From assembly GCF_004211145.1 (NCBI RefSeq), contig NZ_SEBS01000001.1, positions 124,001 to 188,000 of the forward strand: 64,000 bases of DNA, read 5' to 3'. Position numbers and translations under genes: made by a program. Source of the DNA: Flavobacterium sp. (GTDB lineage: Bacteria; Bacteroidota; Bacteroidia; Flavobacteriales; Flavobacteriaceae). The stretch's first letter is position 1. Each line of letters starts with the position of its first letter. Shown piece after piece: positions 56,046-64,000 of the stretch. Under the pieces are notes generated by a model. It did no database searches, was not told the DNA's origin, and worked only from the letters and a program-made list of their open reading frames with translations.

Positions 56046-57029
56046 TTATTTGAGTAACTGATCCAGTTGCGCGGTCAATTGTGGATCCGACGGACGGAAC
56101 GCATCGGCATCGACGACTTTCCCGTCAGGCCCGATAAGAATGAAACGCGGGATCGAATTGATTCCGAACGCTTGTACCCATTCTGATCTCCAATCGGCGT
56201 CTGCGTACAATTGAACGCCTCCGAGTTTTTTCTCGACGACAAATTTCTTCCACTTTTCGTAATCTTTCTTTTCGTCGATTGAGATACTCACGAATTCGAT
56301 TTTCTTGCCGTGGTATTTTTCCTCGACTTTTTGAAGGAATGGAATTTCCTGACGGCAAGGCCCGCACCAAGTCGCCCAAGTATCGATGTACACATATTTA
56401 CCTTTATATAGGTCAGACAATTTTGTCTTTCCGCCTTTGTGGTTTTCGTACTCGAACAGTGGCGATTGGCTGCCTTCAAGTTTCGCCTGGGCGGCCTTGG
56501 CTGCAAACATTTGCTCCATTTGTGCCTCGCCCTGCTTCATGCCCATCAATAGTTGGGTTTTGAACGTTTCGCTGATTTCTTTGTCGGCGAGTTTGGCATT
56601 GATTCCTTCAGAAAATTTCGCGTAAGCAGCTTTCACGGCTGCAAGATCGCCTTTCTCCATAACTGGCTCAAGTTGTTCCTGACCCAATGAGAAAGCGGCC
56701 ATTACGTTGCTTTCGGCTGAACCTTTTCCTGAATACACCAAGGTTTCGTCGAACATTTTGGCGTCGAGTTTGAGGTTGATGTCAGATCCTGGTTTCAGGT
56801 ACATCGTTGTGGTTTCGGCACCGTCGTTGAGTTGATAGAAACCTTCAGTAACTTCAAAAGTATCCGAAAAAACTCCGTTTTTAATTGGAATCGCTTTTTT
56901 GAATGTGCGGCTTGCGATTTTGATCGTGTCCGAATTTCTATTCTCAATCTTGGCGGTGAATTTTACCTTGTTATCCTGCGCGAACACTCCCGCGGCGGCA
57001 AAAAGCATCGCAACTACTATTTTCTTCAT
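56046..57029 (-). CDS. TlpA-family disulfide reductase with DUF4369-like N-domain
   Basis: The start at 57029 (327 aa) supplies the signal MKKIVVAMLFAAAGVFAQ; the frame up to 57179 runs into an intergenic repeat. Residues 20-115 form a DUF4369-like beta-domain (KFTAKIENRNSDTIKIASRTFKK, GVFSDTFEVTEGFYQL). A helical linker follows, then a thioredoxin-like domain: GKYVYIDTWATWCGPCRQEIP, SISIDEKKDYEKWKKF and IPRFILIGPDGKVVDADAFRPS. CGPC is the redox centre. It is likely a periplasmic reductant for disulfide exchange or cytochrome maturation. Confidence 0.9.
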   Translation of the reverse strand: MKKIVVAMLFAAAGVFAQDNKVKFTAKIENRNSDTIKIASRTFKKAIPIKNGVFSDTFEVTEGFYQLNDGAETTTMYLKPGSDINLKLDAKMFDETLVYSGKGSAESNVMAAFSLGQEQLEPVMEKGDLAAVKAAYAKFSEGINAKLADKEISETFKTQLLMGMKQGEAQMEQMFAAKAAQAKLEGSQSPLFEYENHKGGKTKLSDLYKGKYVYIDTWATWCGPCRQEIPFLQKVEEKYHGKKIEFVSISIDEKKDYEKWKKFVVEKKLGGVQLYADADWRSEWVQAFGINSIPRFILIGPDGKVVDADAFRPSDPQLTAQLDQLLK

Positions 57030-57070
57030 GTTGTTGATTTTTGATTCCCGTAAAAATAAAGGTTTTTTTG

Positions 57071-57172
57071 GTGCAAAGCGCAAAGTACAGTGTGCAAAGT
57101 TCTCTCTTAGCAAAATATTGTTTTCACGTCTGATTTCACCATCGTTTGGCCTTTGTACTTTGCACTTTGCAC
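57071..57172. repeat. Inverted repeat with reiterated arms upstream of the TlpA gene
   Basis: The 19-nt arms at 57071-57089 (GTGCAAAGCGCAAAGTACA) and 57154-57172 are complementary with one mismatch. Each arm contains two near-copies of GTGCAAAG. The loop is 64 nt. Confidence 0.75.
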
Positions 57173-57240
57173 TTTCCACAAATCAGTAAAAGCGATGTCA
57201 ACACATCCAATCAAACTTCCAGTTCTACGTGAACTACAAA

Positions 57241-57385
57241 TAGCCCCGATACAAGCGGATAGCCTTTTGCAGAAATCGCGTCGGTTTTTCACGGTTGCGG
57301 CAACGACCGAAGGAAGTTCGCCGCAACCGTAGAAAAACAAGCGATTTCAAGAAAGCTATAAGCGGTTAGCGGGAATGAGCTCCTG
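57241..57385. repeat. Long hairpin element, REP/MITE-like
   Basis: Nested stems: ATAGC 57259-57263 with 57355-57359; GAAATCGC 57272-57279 with 57341-57348; GTTTTTC 57284-57290 with 57332-57338; ACGGTTGCGGC 57291-57301 with 57320-57330. The terminal loop is 18 nt. Edge words (TAGCCCCGATACAAGCGGAT and AGCGGGAATGAGCTCCTGA) resemble a repeat I remember from many flavobacterial intergenic regions. Confidence 0.7.
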
Positions 57386-57645
57386 AAAATCAACATCAAA
57401 ACTTTAGCAAAATGTACATTTTTTCTGCACTCAAGATATTTCGGGATTTCGTAGGGACGACATCGCCCTTTCCCCGTAATCGCAAAGTTCGGGCATTCCC
57501 AATTGCGCGCCATGCATAAAAAATATACCATTTGCTAAACTTGCATCAATACGAAAGTCGATTGTCATAACGCGAAATACAGCTGATAAATCCTGCTCGA
57601 TTGTCCTTTTGACTTTCGACTTTCGACTTTTGACTATTTTATGTT

Positions 57646-57653
57646 TATTTTTG
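57646..57653 (+). promoter_or_regulatory. -7 element (TATTTTTG) of aspS
   Basis: An exact TAnnTTTG match 18 nt before the ATG at 57671. It falls inside the longer ORF from 57641, supporting the later start. Confidence 0.55.
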
Positions 57654-57670
57654 CACCAAATTTCAACAAA

Positions 57671-59422
57671 ATGTACAGAAGCCATACCTGCGGGGAACTC
57701 AATTCGTCTCATATCAATTCTCAAGTTACGCTTGCCGGCTGGGTGCAGAAGTCACGCGACAAAGGTTTCATGTCGTGGGTCGATTTGCGCGATAGATACG
57801 GGATCACGCAATTGATTTTCGATTCGGAGCGCACCGACAAGGACGTGTTCGAAAAGGCGCGCACGTTGGGCCGTGAGTTCGTCATACAGGTCATCGGAAC
57901 CGTGATCGAGCGCGAGTCGAAAAACCCGAACATGGCCACGGGCGACATCGAAATATTAGTGAGCGAACTCAACATTTTGAATCCTGCGCTTTTGCCGCCG
58001 TTCACGATCGAGGACGAAACCGATGGTGGCGAGGAACTGCGCATGAAATACCGTTATCTCGACATCCGACGCAATCCCGTCAAGAACAGTTTGTTGTTCC
58101 GACATAAGGTTTCGATGGAAGTCCGAAAATATTTGTCGGATCAAGGATTTTGCGAGGTCGAAACGCCTTACCTGATCAAGTCAACGCCTGAAGGTGCGCG
58201 CGATTTCGTCGTGCCTTCGCGCATGAATCCGGGACAGTTTTACGCGTTGCCGCAATCGCCACAAACGTTCAAGCAACTTTTGATGGTGGGCGGAATGGAC
58301 AAATATTTCCAGATCGTAAAATGTTTCCGCGACGAGGATTTGCGCGCTGACCGTCAGCCCGAATTCACGCAGATCGACTGCGAAATGGCATTTGTCGAGC
58401 AAGAAGATATCTTGAATATGTTCGAAAGTTTGACGCGTCATTTATTGAAGGAAATCAAAGGCATCGACGTCGACAAATTTCCGCGCATGACGTACGATCA
58501 CGCGATGAAGACATACGGAAACGACAAACCGGATATTCGTTTCGGGATGGAATTCGGGGAACTGAATTCGGTTGCGCAACATAAGGAATTCGGCGTTTTC
58601 AATTCAGCTGAATTGGTGGTTGGAATCGCGGCCCCGAAATGCGGCGAATTCACACGCAAGGAAATCGACGGCTTGATCGACTGGGTAAAACGCCCGCAGA
58701 TCGGCGCATCGGGAATGGTGTACGTGAAATGCAACGAAGACGGAACTTACAAATCGTCGGTCGATAAATTCTACGATCAGGACGATTTGAAAAAATGGGC
58801 CGACGTTACGGACGCGAAAGCCGGCGACATGATTTTCGTGTTATCTGGTCCCGCCGATAAAACAAGAAGCCAACTTTCGGCCTTGCGTATGGAACTCGCA
58901 ACGCGTCTCGGACTTAGAAAACCCGAGGAATTCGCACCGCTTTGGGTCGTTGATTTTCCACTTTTGGAACTCGACGAGGAAAGCGGCCGCTACCATGCGA
59001 TGCACCATCCGTTCACGTCTCCGAAACCTGAGGACATGGCGCTTTTGGAAACGGCTCCCGGAAAAGTGCGCGCGAACGCTTACGATATGGTGTTGAACGG
59101 GAACGAGATTGGCGGCGGTTCGATCCGAATCCACGACAAGGCGACACAACAATTGATGTTCAAATATTTAGGCTTCAGCGATGAGGAAGCGCGCAACCAG
59201 TTCGGGTTCTTGATGGACGCGTTCCAGTTCGGGGCGCCGCCTCACGGTGGTTTGGCTTTCGGTCTGGACCGATTGACCGCGATTTTGGGTGGGCAGGAAA
59301 CCATCCGCGATTTCATTGCGTTCCCGAAAAACAATTCGGGCCGTGATGTGATGATAGACGCGCCGTCGGCCATCAACGATTTACAACTGAACGAATTGCA
59401 AATTAAACTCGACGTAAAATAG
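57671..59422 (+). CDS. aspS: Aspartyl-tRNA synthetase
   Basis: The 583-aa class II enzyme charges tRNA-Asp. The ATG at 57671 ([11 protein letters not shown]) matches the usual N-terminus, the anticodon-binding OB fold ([22 protein letters not shown]). Motif 2 lies in [19 protein letters not shown], with the bacterial GAD insertion at about 290-420 and motif 3 in [15 protein letters not shown]. The sequence AEGARDF-like ([13 protein letters not shown]) and QSPQ are typical. The length is standard for the bacterial type with GAD domain. A -7 box at 57646 precedes it. Confidence 0.96.
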   Translation: MYRSHTCGELNSSHINSQVTLAGWVQKSRDKGFMSWVDLRDRYGITQLIFDSERTDKDVFEKARTLGREFVIQVIGTVIERESKNPNMATGDIEILVSELNILNPALLPPFTIEDETDGGEELRMKYRYLDIRRNPVKNSLLFRHKVSMEVRKYLSDQGFCEVETPYLIKSTPEGARDFVVPSRMNPGQFYALPQSPQTFKQLLMVGGMDKYFQIVKCFRDEDLRADRQPEFTQIDCEMAFVEQEDILNMFESLTRHLLKEIKGIDVDKFPRMTYDHAMKTYGNDKPDIRFGMEFGELNSVAQHKEFGVFNSAELVVGIAAPKCGEFTRKEIDGLIDWVKRPQIGASGMVYVKCNEDGTYKSSVDKFYDQDDLKKWADVTDAKAGDMIFVLSGPADKTRSQLSALRMELATRLGLRKPEEFAPLWVVDFPLLELDEESGRYHAMHHPFTSPKPEDMALLETAPGKVRANAYDMVLNGNEIGGGSIRIHDKATQQLMFKYLGFSDEEARNQFGFLMDAFQFGAPPHGGLAFGLDRLTAILGGQETIRDFIAFPKNNSGRDVMIDAPSAINDLQLNELQIKLDVK

Positions 59423-59512
59423 AGAATTCTCATTGAATTCGTCAATTTTTCTTAAAATTGGCATTTATTGTATTTTTTTTAACGCAGTTAACCAACGTAT
59501 CGCATTAAAGTT

Positions 59513-59520
59513 TAAATTTG
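59513..59520 (+). promoter_or_regulatory. -7 element (TAAATTTG) of the cold-shock gene
   Basis: An exact TAnnTTTG match 29 nt before the ATG. No perfect TTTG is seen at the -33 position. Confidence 0.45.
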
Positions 59521-59549
59521 TTACAATCTAACTTTTTATCCGATTTACA

Positions 59550-59747
59550 ATGCGTACAGGTACAATTAAATTCTACATTGAGTCCAAGGGATATGGATTC
59601 ATCACCGATGATGAAACTGGAAAAGACATCTTCGTACATGCGACAGGCGTAAAAGCCGAAAACCTCAAGGAAGGCGACCAAGTCAACTACGAGGAAGAAG
59701 AAGGCCGAAAAGGCAAGGTTGCAGCACAGGTAACATTGTTAAAATAA
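59550..59747 (+). CDS. Cold-shock-domain protein (CspA-like)
   Basis: The 65-aa single-domain protein binds single-stranded RNA and DNA. RNP1-like SKGYGFITDD and RNP2-like KDIFVHATGV are present, and the strand order matches the five-strand OB fold. The C-terminal half is rich in E/K/G (QVNYEEEEGRKGKVAAQV). It is monocistronic, with a -7 box upstream and a terminator at 59781. Its likely role is melting of mRNA structure, not necessarily induced by cold. Confidence 0.93.
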   Translation: MRTGTIKFYIESKGYGFITDDETGKDIFVHATGVKAENLKEGDQVNYEEEEGRKGKVAAQVTLLK

Positions 59748-59780
59748 TTGCTTCTATATAGCTAGTTTTTACAAAAGGCC

Positions 59781-59809
59781 AAGCGTCTCCGTCAGGGGGC
59801 GCTTTTTTC
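59781..59809 (+). terminator. Terminator after the cold-shock gene
   Basis: An AAGCGTCTC / GGGGGCGCTT stem with G-U pairs and a short loop is followed by six T. Confidence 0.75.
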
Positions 59810-59877
59810 ATACGTAACAATCTTATTTATAATCAATAAAAATTAGCGTTGCTAACCATTACCACAGCCGTCGCGGG

Positions 59878-59908
59878 TTGTTTTTTTATGGGGATGCCGT
59901 TATCTTTG
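59878..59908 (+). promoter_or_regulatory. Promoter of the nuo operon
   Basis: A -33 element GTTG (TTG at 59878-59880), a 20-nt spacer and -7 TATCTTTG at 59901-59908; nuoA starts 26 nt downstream. Confidence 0.65.
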
Positions 59909-59933
59909 CAGTTATTCAAAAGCCTATTTCTCT

Positions 59934-60299
59934 ATGGAAACCAATCAAGCCGATTATCTTCCGATTCTAATACAACTTGGCCTTGCCGTAGGTTTTGTGG
60001 TCATGACGATCATCGGGTCGTCTTTTTTGGGCCCGAGCCGCAAGTCGATGAACAAGGACAAGAACTTCGAATGTGGTATCGAATCCATTGGTAACGCGCG
60101 CATTCCGTTCTCGGTAAAATATTTTCTCGTGGCGATTTTGTTCGTGTTGTTCGACGTCGAGGTGATCTTCATGTATCCATGGGCGACGAATTTCAAGGAA
60201 ATGGGATTGGAAGGCCTTGCGAAGATGTCGATTTTCATGTTCCTGCTTATCGTCGGGTTCGTGTATGTGATCCGCAAGAAAGGGCTTGAATGGGAATAA
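59934..60299 (+). CDS. nuoA: NADH-quinone oxidoreductase subunit A
   Basis: The 121-aa membrane subunit has three TM helices. NFECGIESIGNARIPFSVKYF is the conserved loop lining the quinone-reaction region, and FDVEVIFMYPWA starts TM2 with its conserved acidic residues. The length is standard. It is the first gene of the complex I operon. Confidence 0.95.
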   Translation: METNQADYLPILIQLGLAVGFVVMTIIGSSFLGPSRKSMNKDKNFECGIESIGNARIPFSVKYFLVAILFVLFDVEVIFMYPWATNFKEMGLEGLAKMSIFMFLLIVGFVYVIRKKGLEWE

Positions 60300-60305
60300 C
60301 TAATT

Positions 60306-60418
60306 ATTTTGAATGTTGAATTTTGTGTGTTGAATGCTGCCGATGATGATGAAAATTACGATAAACAACAACTCTAACGAGAACTCAAATTTAAAATTCA
60401 AAATTTAGAACTCAAAAT
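60306..60418. repeat. Diverged inverted repeat between nuoA and nuoB
   Basis: The AT-rich 23-nt arms at 60306-60328 (word TTGAATTTTG) and 60396-60418 (word AATTCAAAATTT) are complementary at about 16 of 23 positions, with a 67-nt loop. It looks like an older version of the nuoD-nuoE element. Confidence 0.45.
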
Positions 60419-60424
60419 AACGTT

Positions 60425-60979
60425 ATGGACGATTCTTCAAAAAAAATATACACCGCCGACGCTCCTGAAGGTTATTCAGGAGAAGGCTTTTTCGCCACGA
60501 AACTCGACTCTGTAGTCGGGATGGCGCGTGCGAATTCACTTTGGCCTTTACCGTTCGCGACTTCATGTTGCGGAATCGAATTCATGGCCACGATGGCGTC
60601 GCACTATGATGTGGCGCGTTTTGGATCGGAGCGTATGAGTTTCTCTCCGCGCCAGGCCGACATGCTTCTCGTAATGGGAACCATCGCCAAGAAAATGGCG
60701 CCGATCTTACGCCAGGTTTACGAACAAATGGCCGAGCCGAGATGGGTTATATCAGTCGGGGCTTGTGCGTGTTCAGGTGGAATTTTCGACACGTATTCGG
60801 TACTTCAGGGAATCGACAAAGTAATTCCGGTCGACGTTTACGTTCCGGGTTGCCCGCCGCGTCCTGAGCAAATCCTCGACGGAATTTTGCGTTTGCAGGA
60901 TTTGGTCAGAACTGAATCGGTGCGTCGCAGAAGTTCGCCCGAATATCAGGAACTTCTGTCTTCTTATAACATTTCGTAA
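60425..60979 (+). CDS. nuoB: NADH-quinone oxidoreductase subunit B
   Basis: The 184-aa peripheral-arm subunit holds the terminal [4Fe-4S] cluster N2. The ligands are visible as C48-C49 (ATSCCGIEF), C114 (GACACSGG) and C143 (VPGCPPRP), the expected spacing. It carries electrons to the quinone site. It lies 125 nt after nuoA. Confidence 0.96.
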   Translation: MDDSSKKIYTADAPEGYSGEGFFATKLDSVVGMARANSLWPLPFATSCCGIEFMATMASHYDVARFGSERMSFSPRQADMLLVMGTIAKKMAPILRQVYEQMAEPRWVISVGACACSGGIFDTYSVLQGIDKVIPVDVYVPGCPPRPEQILDGILRLQDLVRTESVRRRSSPEYQELLSSYNIS

Positions 60980-60983
60980 CCCG

Positions 60984-61511
60984 ATGGCTCTAGAACACAA
61001 TGTAATCATACAATCACTTTCAGACCGTTTCGGCGGTTCGGTCAGCGATTTCATCAACATTCACGACATACTGACGTTTGAGGTCGATTCGGAATCCATT
61101 CTCGACGTCATGAAATATTTGAAGGAAGATGCCACGCTTCGCTTCAATTTCCTCACCGACGTTTGCGGCATGCATTTTCCCGATGCCGACAACAGCCGAC
61201 AATTTTCGGTCGTGTACCACATGCACAACTGGATCGACAACGTGAGAATCCGCATCAAGTGTTACATCAAAGGCGATGCGCCTGAGATTGACAGCGTGAC
61301 GCCATTGTTCCTCGGGGCAAACTGGCAGGAGCGCGAAACCTATGATTTTTACGGCATCATCTTTAAAGGACATCCACAGCTCAAGCGCATTTTGAACATG
61401 GACGAGATGGTTTCATTCCCGATGCGCAAGGAATTCCCGATGGAAGACGGCGGACGTACCGACAAGGACGACCGTTTCTTCGGACGACAAACCGACAATT
61501 ACAAGAACTGA
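60984..61511 (+). CDS. nuoC: NADH-quinone oxidoreductase subunit C
   Basis: The 175-aa product is the 30-kDa subunit: FNFLTDVCGMHFP, then the signature ERETYDFYGIIFKGHPQLKRIL (split around YDFYG). It is separate from nuoD, not fused as in E. coli. Its stop codon shares one base with the nuoD start (61511). Confidence 0.95.
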   Translation: MALEHNVIIQSLSDRFGGSVSDFINIHDILTFEVDSESILDVMKYLKEDATLRFNFLTDVCGMHFPDADNSRQFSVVYHMHNWIDNVRIRIKCYIKGDAPEIDSVTPLFLGANWQERETYDFYGIIFKGHPQLKRILNMDEMVSFPMRKEFPMEDGGRTDKDDRFFGRQTDNYKN

Positions 61512-62746
61512 TGTCAGACCTCTTATTACCACCGGAACAACGCTTCGCCGACGTCATCAAACACAACCAGAATGAAGACGGAAGCGAGCTATCGATACTG
61601 AACCTCGGGCCGACACACCCGGCGACCCACGGGATTTTCCAGAACATCCTTTTGATGGACGGGGAACGAATCCTCGACGGGGAAGCCACGGTCGGATACA
61701 TTCACCGCGCGTTCGAGAAGATCGCCGAGAACCGTCCGTTTTACCAGATCACACCGCTTACTGACCGTATGAACTATTGTTCGTCTCCGATCAACAATTT
61801 CGGTTGGTGGATGACGGTTGAAAAAGCACTCAACATCGAAATCCCGAAACGCGTGCAATACATGCGCGTGATCGTGATGGAACTCGCGCGTATCGCCGAC
61901 CACATCATCTGTAACTCGGTTTTGGGTGTCGACACCGGCGCATTGACCGGTTTCCTTTACGTATTCCAATACCGGGAAAAAATATACGAAATCTACGAAG
62001 AAATCTGTGGCGCGCGCCTGACGACGAACATGGGAAGAATCGGAGGTTTCGAACGCGATTGGACGCCGCTCGTGTTCGAGAAGATCGAAGCGCTTTTGAA
62101 AGAATTCCCGCCGATCTGGCAAGAGTTCGAAAACCTTTTGGTGCGCAACCGAATTTTCATGGACCGTACGATCGACGTCGGACCGATTTCGGCCGAAAAA
62201 GCAATGTCATACGGATTCACGGGACCGAACCTTCGCGCCGCGGGAATCGACTACGACGTTCGCGTCATGTCGCCGTATTGCTCGTACGAAGATTTCGAAT
62301 TCGACGTTCCTGTCGGGAAATCGGGCGATACGTACGACCGTTTTTGTGTGCGAAACGCCGAGGTTTGGGAATCGCTCAAAATCATCCGTCAGGCGCTAGA
62401 CAAAATGCCTGAAGGTCCATACCACGCCGACGTTCCCGATTATTACCTTCCGCCAAAAGAAGACGTGTACCACAATATGGAATCGCTGATTTATCATTTC
62501 AAGATCATCATGGGCGAAGTGCCGGTTCCGGTTACCGAAGTGTATTTCGCGGTCGAAGGCGGAAACGGGGAACTCGGATTTTATTTGACGACCGACGGAA
62601 GCCGCACACCATACCGTTTGCACTTCCGCCGTCCGTGTTTTATTTATTACCAGGCGTTCAACGACATGGTTCGCGGGCAAATGCTCAGTGACGCGATCGC
62701 GACGCTTTCGAGTTTGAATGTGATTGCGGGCGAGCTCGACGCGTAA
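61511..62746 (+). CDS. nuoD: NADH-quinone oxidoreductase subunit D
   Basis: The 411-aa 49-kDa subunit lines the quinone cavity with NuoB. LGPTHPATHGIFQNIL contains the conserved His pair, GYIHRAFEKIAENR follows, and DRMNYCSSPINN and the C-terminal PCFIYYQAFNDMVRGQMLSDAIATL are diagnostic. It is coupled to nuoC by a one-base overlap. A 125-nt gap with a perfect 32-bp inverted repeat separates it from nuoE. Confidence 0.96.
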   Translation: MSDLLLPPEQRFADVIKHNQNEDGSELSILNLGPTHPATHGIFQNILLMDGERILDGEATVGYIHRAFEKIAENRPFYQITPLTDRMNYCSSPINNFGWWMTVEKALNIEIPKRVQYMRVIVMELARIADHIICNSVLGVDTGALTGFLYVFQYREKIYEIYEEICGARLTTNMGRIGGFERDWTPLVFEKIEALLKEFPPIWQEFENLLVRNRIFMDRTIDVGPISAEKAMSYGFTGPNLRAAGIDYDVRVMSPYCSYEDFEFDVPVGKSGDTYDRFCVRNAEVWESLKIIRQALDKMPEGPYHADVPDYYLPPKEDVYHNMESLIYHFKIIMGEVPVPVTEVYFAVEGGNGELGFYLTTDGSRTPYRLHFRRPCFIYYQAFNDMVRGQMLSDAIATLSSLNVIAGELDA

Positions 62747-62747
62747 A

Positions 62748-62858
62748 AATTATGAATTATAAATTATGAATTATGAATTGAGAATCGTGAATATGAAATC
62801 GTATCGTTCCGCTTAGCGGATCGAAGAATTCATAATTCATAATTTATAATTCATAATT
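62748..62858. repeat. Perfect 32-bp inverted repeat between nuoD and nuoE
   Basis: Arm 1 (62748-62779) and arm 2 (62827-62858) are exactly complementary. Both consist of reiterated AATTATGAATT-type words. The 47-nt loop contains a small hairpin TCCGCTTAGCGGA (62808 region). The structure begins right after the nuoD stop and ends 13 nt before nuoE, next to an AAAGGAG ribosome-binding-like sequence. Confidence 0.95.
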
Positions 62859-62871
62859 AAAGGAGAAAAAG

Positions 62872-63426
62872 ATGGATCGTTCGATTAGAATACATCAAGA
62901 CATAAACATTACCGACGCCTTACTGGCGCGCATCAACGAGTTGTTCAGCCATTACCCTGACGACAAGCGCAAATCGGCATTGCTTCCCATCCTGCACGAA
63001 GTCCAGGACGCGCACGACAACTGGCTCAGCATCGAATTGATGGACAAGGTCGCCGAAATCATCGGGATCCAGCCTATCGAAGTGTACGAAGTCGCAAGTT
63101 TCTATTCGATGTATAATCTGAAACCAATCGGGAAATACATGTTCGAATTCTGCCAGACTTCACCTTGCTGTTTGAACGGCGTAGAGAATTTGATGGATTA
63201 CACCTGTTCAAAACTCAATGTCGAAAATGGCCAGACAACGGCTGACGGCATGTTCACCGTGAAAGGTGTAGAATGTCTCGGTGCCTGTGGTTATGCACCG
63301 ATGATGCAGCTCGGGGATTTCTATCACGAAAATCTCACCGAAGCAAAAGTGGACCAACTTATCGAAGATTGCCGCGCAGGCAAAATCAACATGACAAACC
63401 ATGGCACAGAAGATATTACTAGATAA
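62872..63426 (+). CDS. nuoE: NADH-quinone oxidoreductase subunit E
   Basis: The 184-aa 24-kDa subunit binds [2Fe-2S] cluster N1a through C94, C99, C135 and C139 ([10 protein letters not shown], then [10 protein letters not shown]). [10 protein letters not shown] precedes the first pair as expected. An AAAGGAGAAAAAG sequence 5-15 nt before the ATG is a rare Shine-Dalgarno-like motif in this window. Its 3' end overlaps nuoF by 26 nt. Confidence 0.95.
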   Translation: MDRSIRIHQDINITDALLARINELFSHYPDDKRKSALLPILHEVQDAHDNWLSIELMDKVAEIIGIQPIEVYEVASFYSMYNLKPIGKYMFEFCQTSPCCLNGVENLMDYTCSKLNVENGQTTADGMFTVKGVECLGACGYAPMMQLGDFYHENLTEAKVDQLIEDCRAGKINMTNHGTEDITR

Positions 63427-64000
63427 GATCAACGTTCCGGGAATCAAATCCTATGAAGTGTATCGCCAGAACGGCGGTTACGCGTCAGTGGAAAAAGCCC
63501 TCAAAATGACACCCGACGAAGTCGTCGAGGAAGTCAAGACTTCAGGCCTTCGCGGGCGTGGAGGCGCGGGTTTCCCAGCCGGAATGAAATGGTCGTTCAT
63601 CGACAAGAAATCAGGCAAGCCGCGCCATTTGGTGTGCAACGCCGACGAATCGGAACCGGGAACCTTCAAGGACCGTTTCCTCATGGAATACATTCCGCAC
63701 CTCTTGATCGAAGGCATGATCACGTCATCGTATGCATTGGGCGCGAATCTTTCGTATATCTACATCCGAGGCGAATACATGTGGGTTTTCCGCATACTTG
63801 AAAAAGCGATCGCCGAAGCGAAAGCCGCGGGTTGGCTCGGAAAAAACATAAAAGGTTCAGGTTACGACTTGGAACTTTACGTGCATTGCGGCGCAGGAGC
63901 TTATATCTGCGGAGAAGAAACCGCACTTATCGAATCCCTCGAAGGCAAACGCGGAAATCCACGAATCAAACCGCCGTTTCCGGCCGTTTCAGGTTTGTGG
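63401..64000 (+). CDS. nuoF: NADH-quinone oxidoreductase subunit F (3' truncated by window)
   Basis: The frame starts at ATG 63401 inside the end of nuoE and runs open to the edge (200 codons). It encodes the 51-kDa NADH/FMN subunit: [13 protein letters not shown] (FMN/NADH glycine loop), [39 protein letters not shown] and [10 protein letters not shown]. The [4Fe-4S] cluster region lies beyond the window. The overlap with nuoE suggests translational coupling. Confidence 0.95.
   Translation, partial: MAQKILLDKINVPGIKSYEVYRQNGGYASVEKALKMTPDEVVEEVKTSGLRGRGGAGFPAGMKWSFIDKKSGKPRHLVCNADESEPGTFKDRFLMEYIPHLLIEGMITSSYALGANLSYIYIRGEYMWVFRILEKAIAEAKAAGWLGKNIKGSGYDLELYVHCGAGAYICGEETALIESLEGKRGNPRIKPPFPAVSGLW

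Larger units (their letters stand above)
57030..57670. other. 641-nt intergenic region with two repeat elements
   Basis: No gene is convincing: a 45-codon ORF from 57194 and several minus-strand ORFs overlap repeats. The region holds an inverted repeat (57071-57172), a structured element of about 145 nt (57241-57385), a low-complexity GACTTTCGACTTTCGACTTTTGAC stretch (split about 57611-57634), and the aspS promoter. Confidence 0.6.

Noticed and set aside
57194..57331. 45-codon ORF with a signal-less translation (MSTHPIKLPVLREL...)
   Set aside because: It overlaps the long hairpin element, and its second half is dictated by the hairpin sequence.
63401..63426. nuoE/nuoF 26-nt overlap as an annotation error
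   Set aside because: Both ends encode family-typical sequence, so the overlap is probably real.

Overview
The window looks like a chromosomal segment of a Flavobacteriaceae bacterium, probably Flavobacterium or a close relative. The evidence is the gene families (DUF4476, PepSY/DUF3649, DUF4407 and DUF4369-type TlpA proteins), promoters of the Bacteroidetes type (TTTG, about 20 nt, TAnnTTTG) instead of sigma70 boxes, few Shine-Dalgarno sequences, MKK-type signal peptides ending in AQ or SQ, and acidic residues after lipoprotein cysteines. Both window edges cut a gene: a repeat/C1q surface protein on the left and nuoF on the right.

Layout. 1-1.4 kb: 3' part of an AVGxxAL-repeat surface protein. 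1.7-15.8 kb: a beta-glucan utilisation locus with a membrane-tethered propeller/LuxR regulator, a glycosidase fused to a C-terminal beta-barrel, a three-module glycan-binding lipoprotein, a GH16 endo-glucanase lipoprotein, a GH3 beta-glucosidase, two aldo/keto reductases (one with a Tat-like signal) and an NTF2-like protein. No SusC/SusD pair is present. 15.8-19.2 kb: small hypothetical genes (PH-like membrane protein, DUF2200, possible Imm11-like protein, secreted protein). 19.2-20.1 kb: AT-rich, decayed DNA. 20.1-25.4 kb: a tightly overlapping five-gene minus-strand operon with two DUF4407-type coiled-coil membrane proteins and a membrane-anchored transglutaminase-like protein. It sits between the decayed DNA and a tRNA-Ser gene and is one of two candidate undescribed systems. 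26-29 kb: ansA, an acyltransferase and tatD. 29-31 kb: a retropepsin-like protease, a frameshifted gene remnant and a DUF4476 protein. 31.2-33.1 kb: the second candidate system, an AT-rich two-gene unit encoding a PIN-GNAT-EVE-like fusion followed by an ASCH protein.

33.2-37.4 kb: sucA-sucB (2-oxoglutarate dehydrogenase E1 and E2), with a perfect 29-bp palindrome between them. 37.5-43 kb: outer-membrane beta-barrels, an SDR dehydrogenase, a thiol-disulfide protein and a penicillin-binding-like serine hydrolase with TPRs. 43-44 kb: a polyprenyl synthetase. 44.1-50.4 kb: a TetR-controlled tripartite RND efflux operon. 50.5-55.4 kb: a siderophore uptake locus (TonB-dependent receptor, DUF3325-like, DUF3649, PepSY reductase-like protein). 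55.5-57 kb: a MORN-like protein and a TlpA-like thioredoxin. 57.7-59.8 kb: aspS and a cold-shock protein. 59.9 kb to the end: nuoA-B-C-D-E-F of complex I.

Intergenic DNA is unusually structured. Four gaps carry inverted repeats whose arms are built from short reiterated words. Other gaps hold a perfect 29-bp palindrome, a roughly 145-bp hairpin element of a type I remember as dispersed in flavobacterial genomes, an 8-bp tandem repeat, and paired 54-bp direct repeats next to the tRNA-Ser gene. All functional calls come from reading the sequence and recalled family knowledge; no database search was run.
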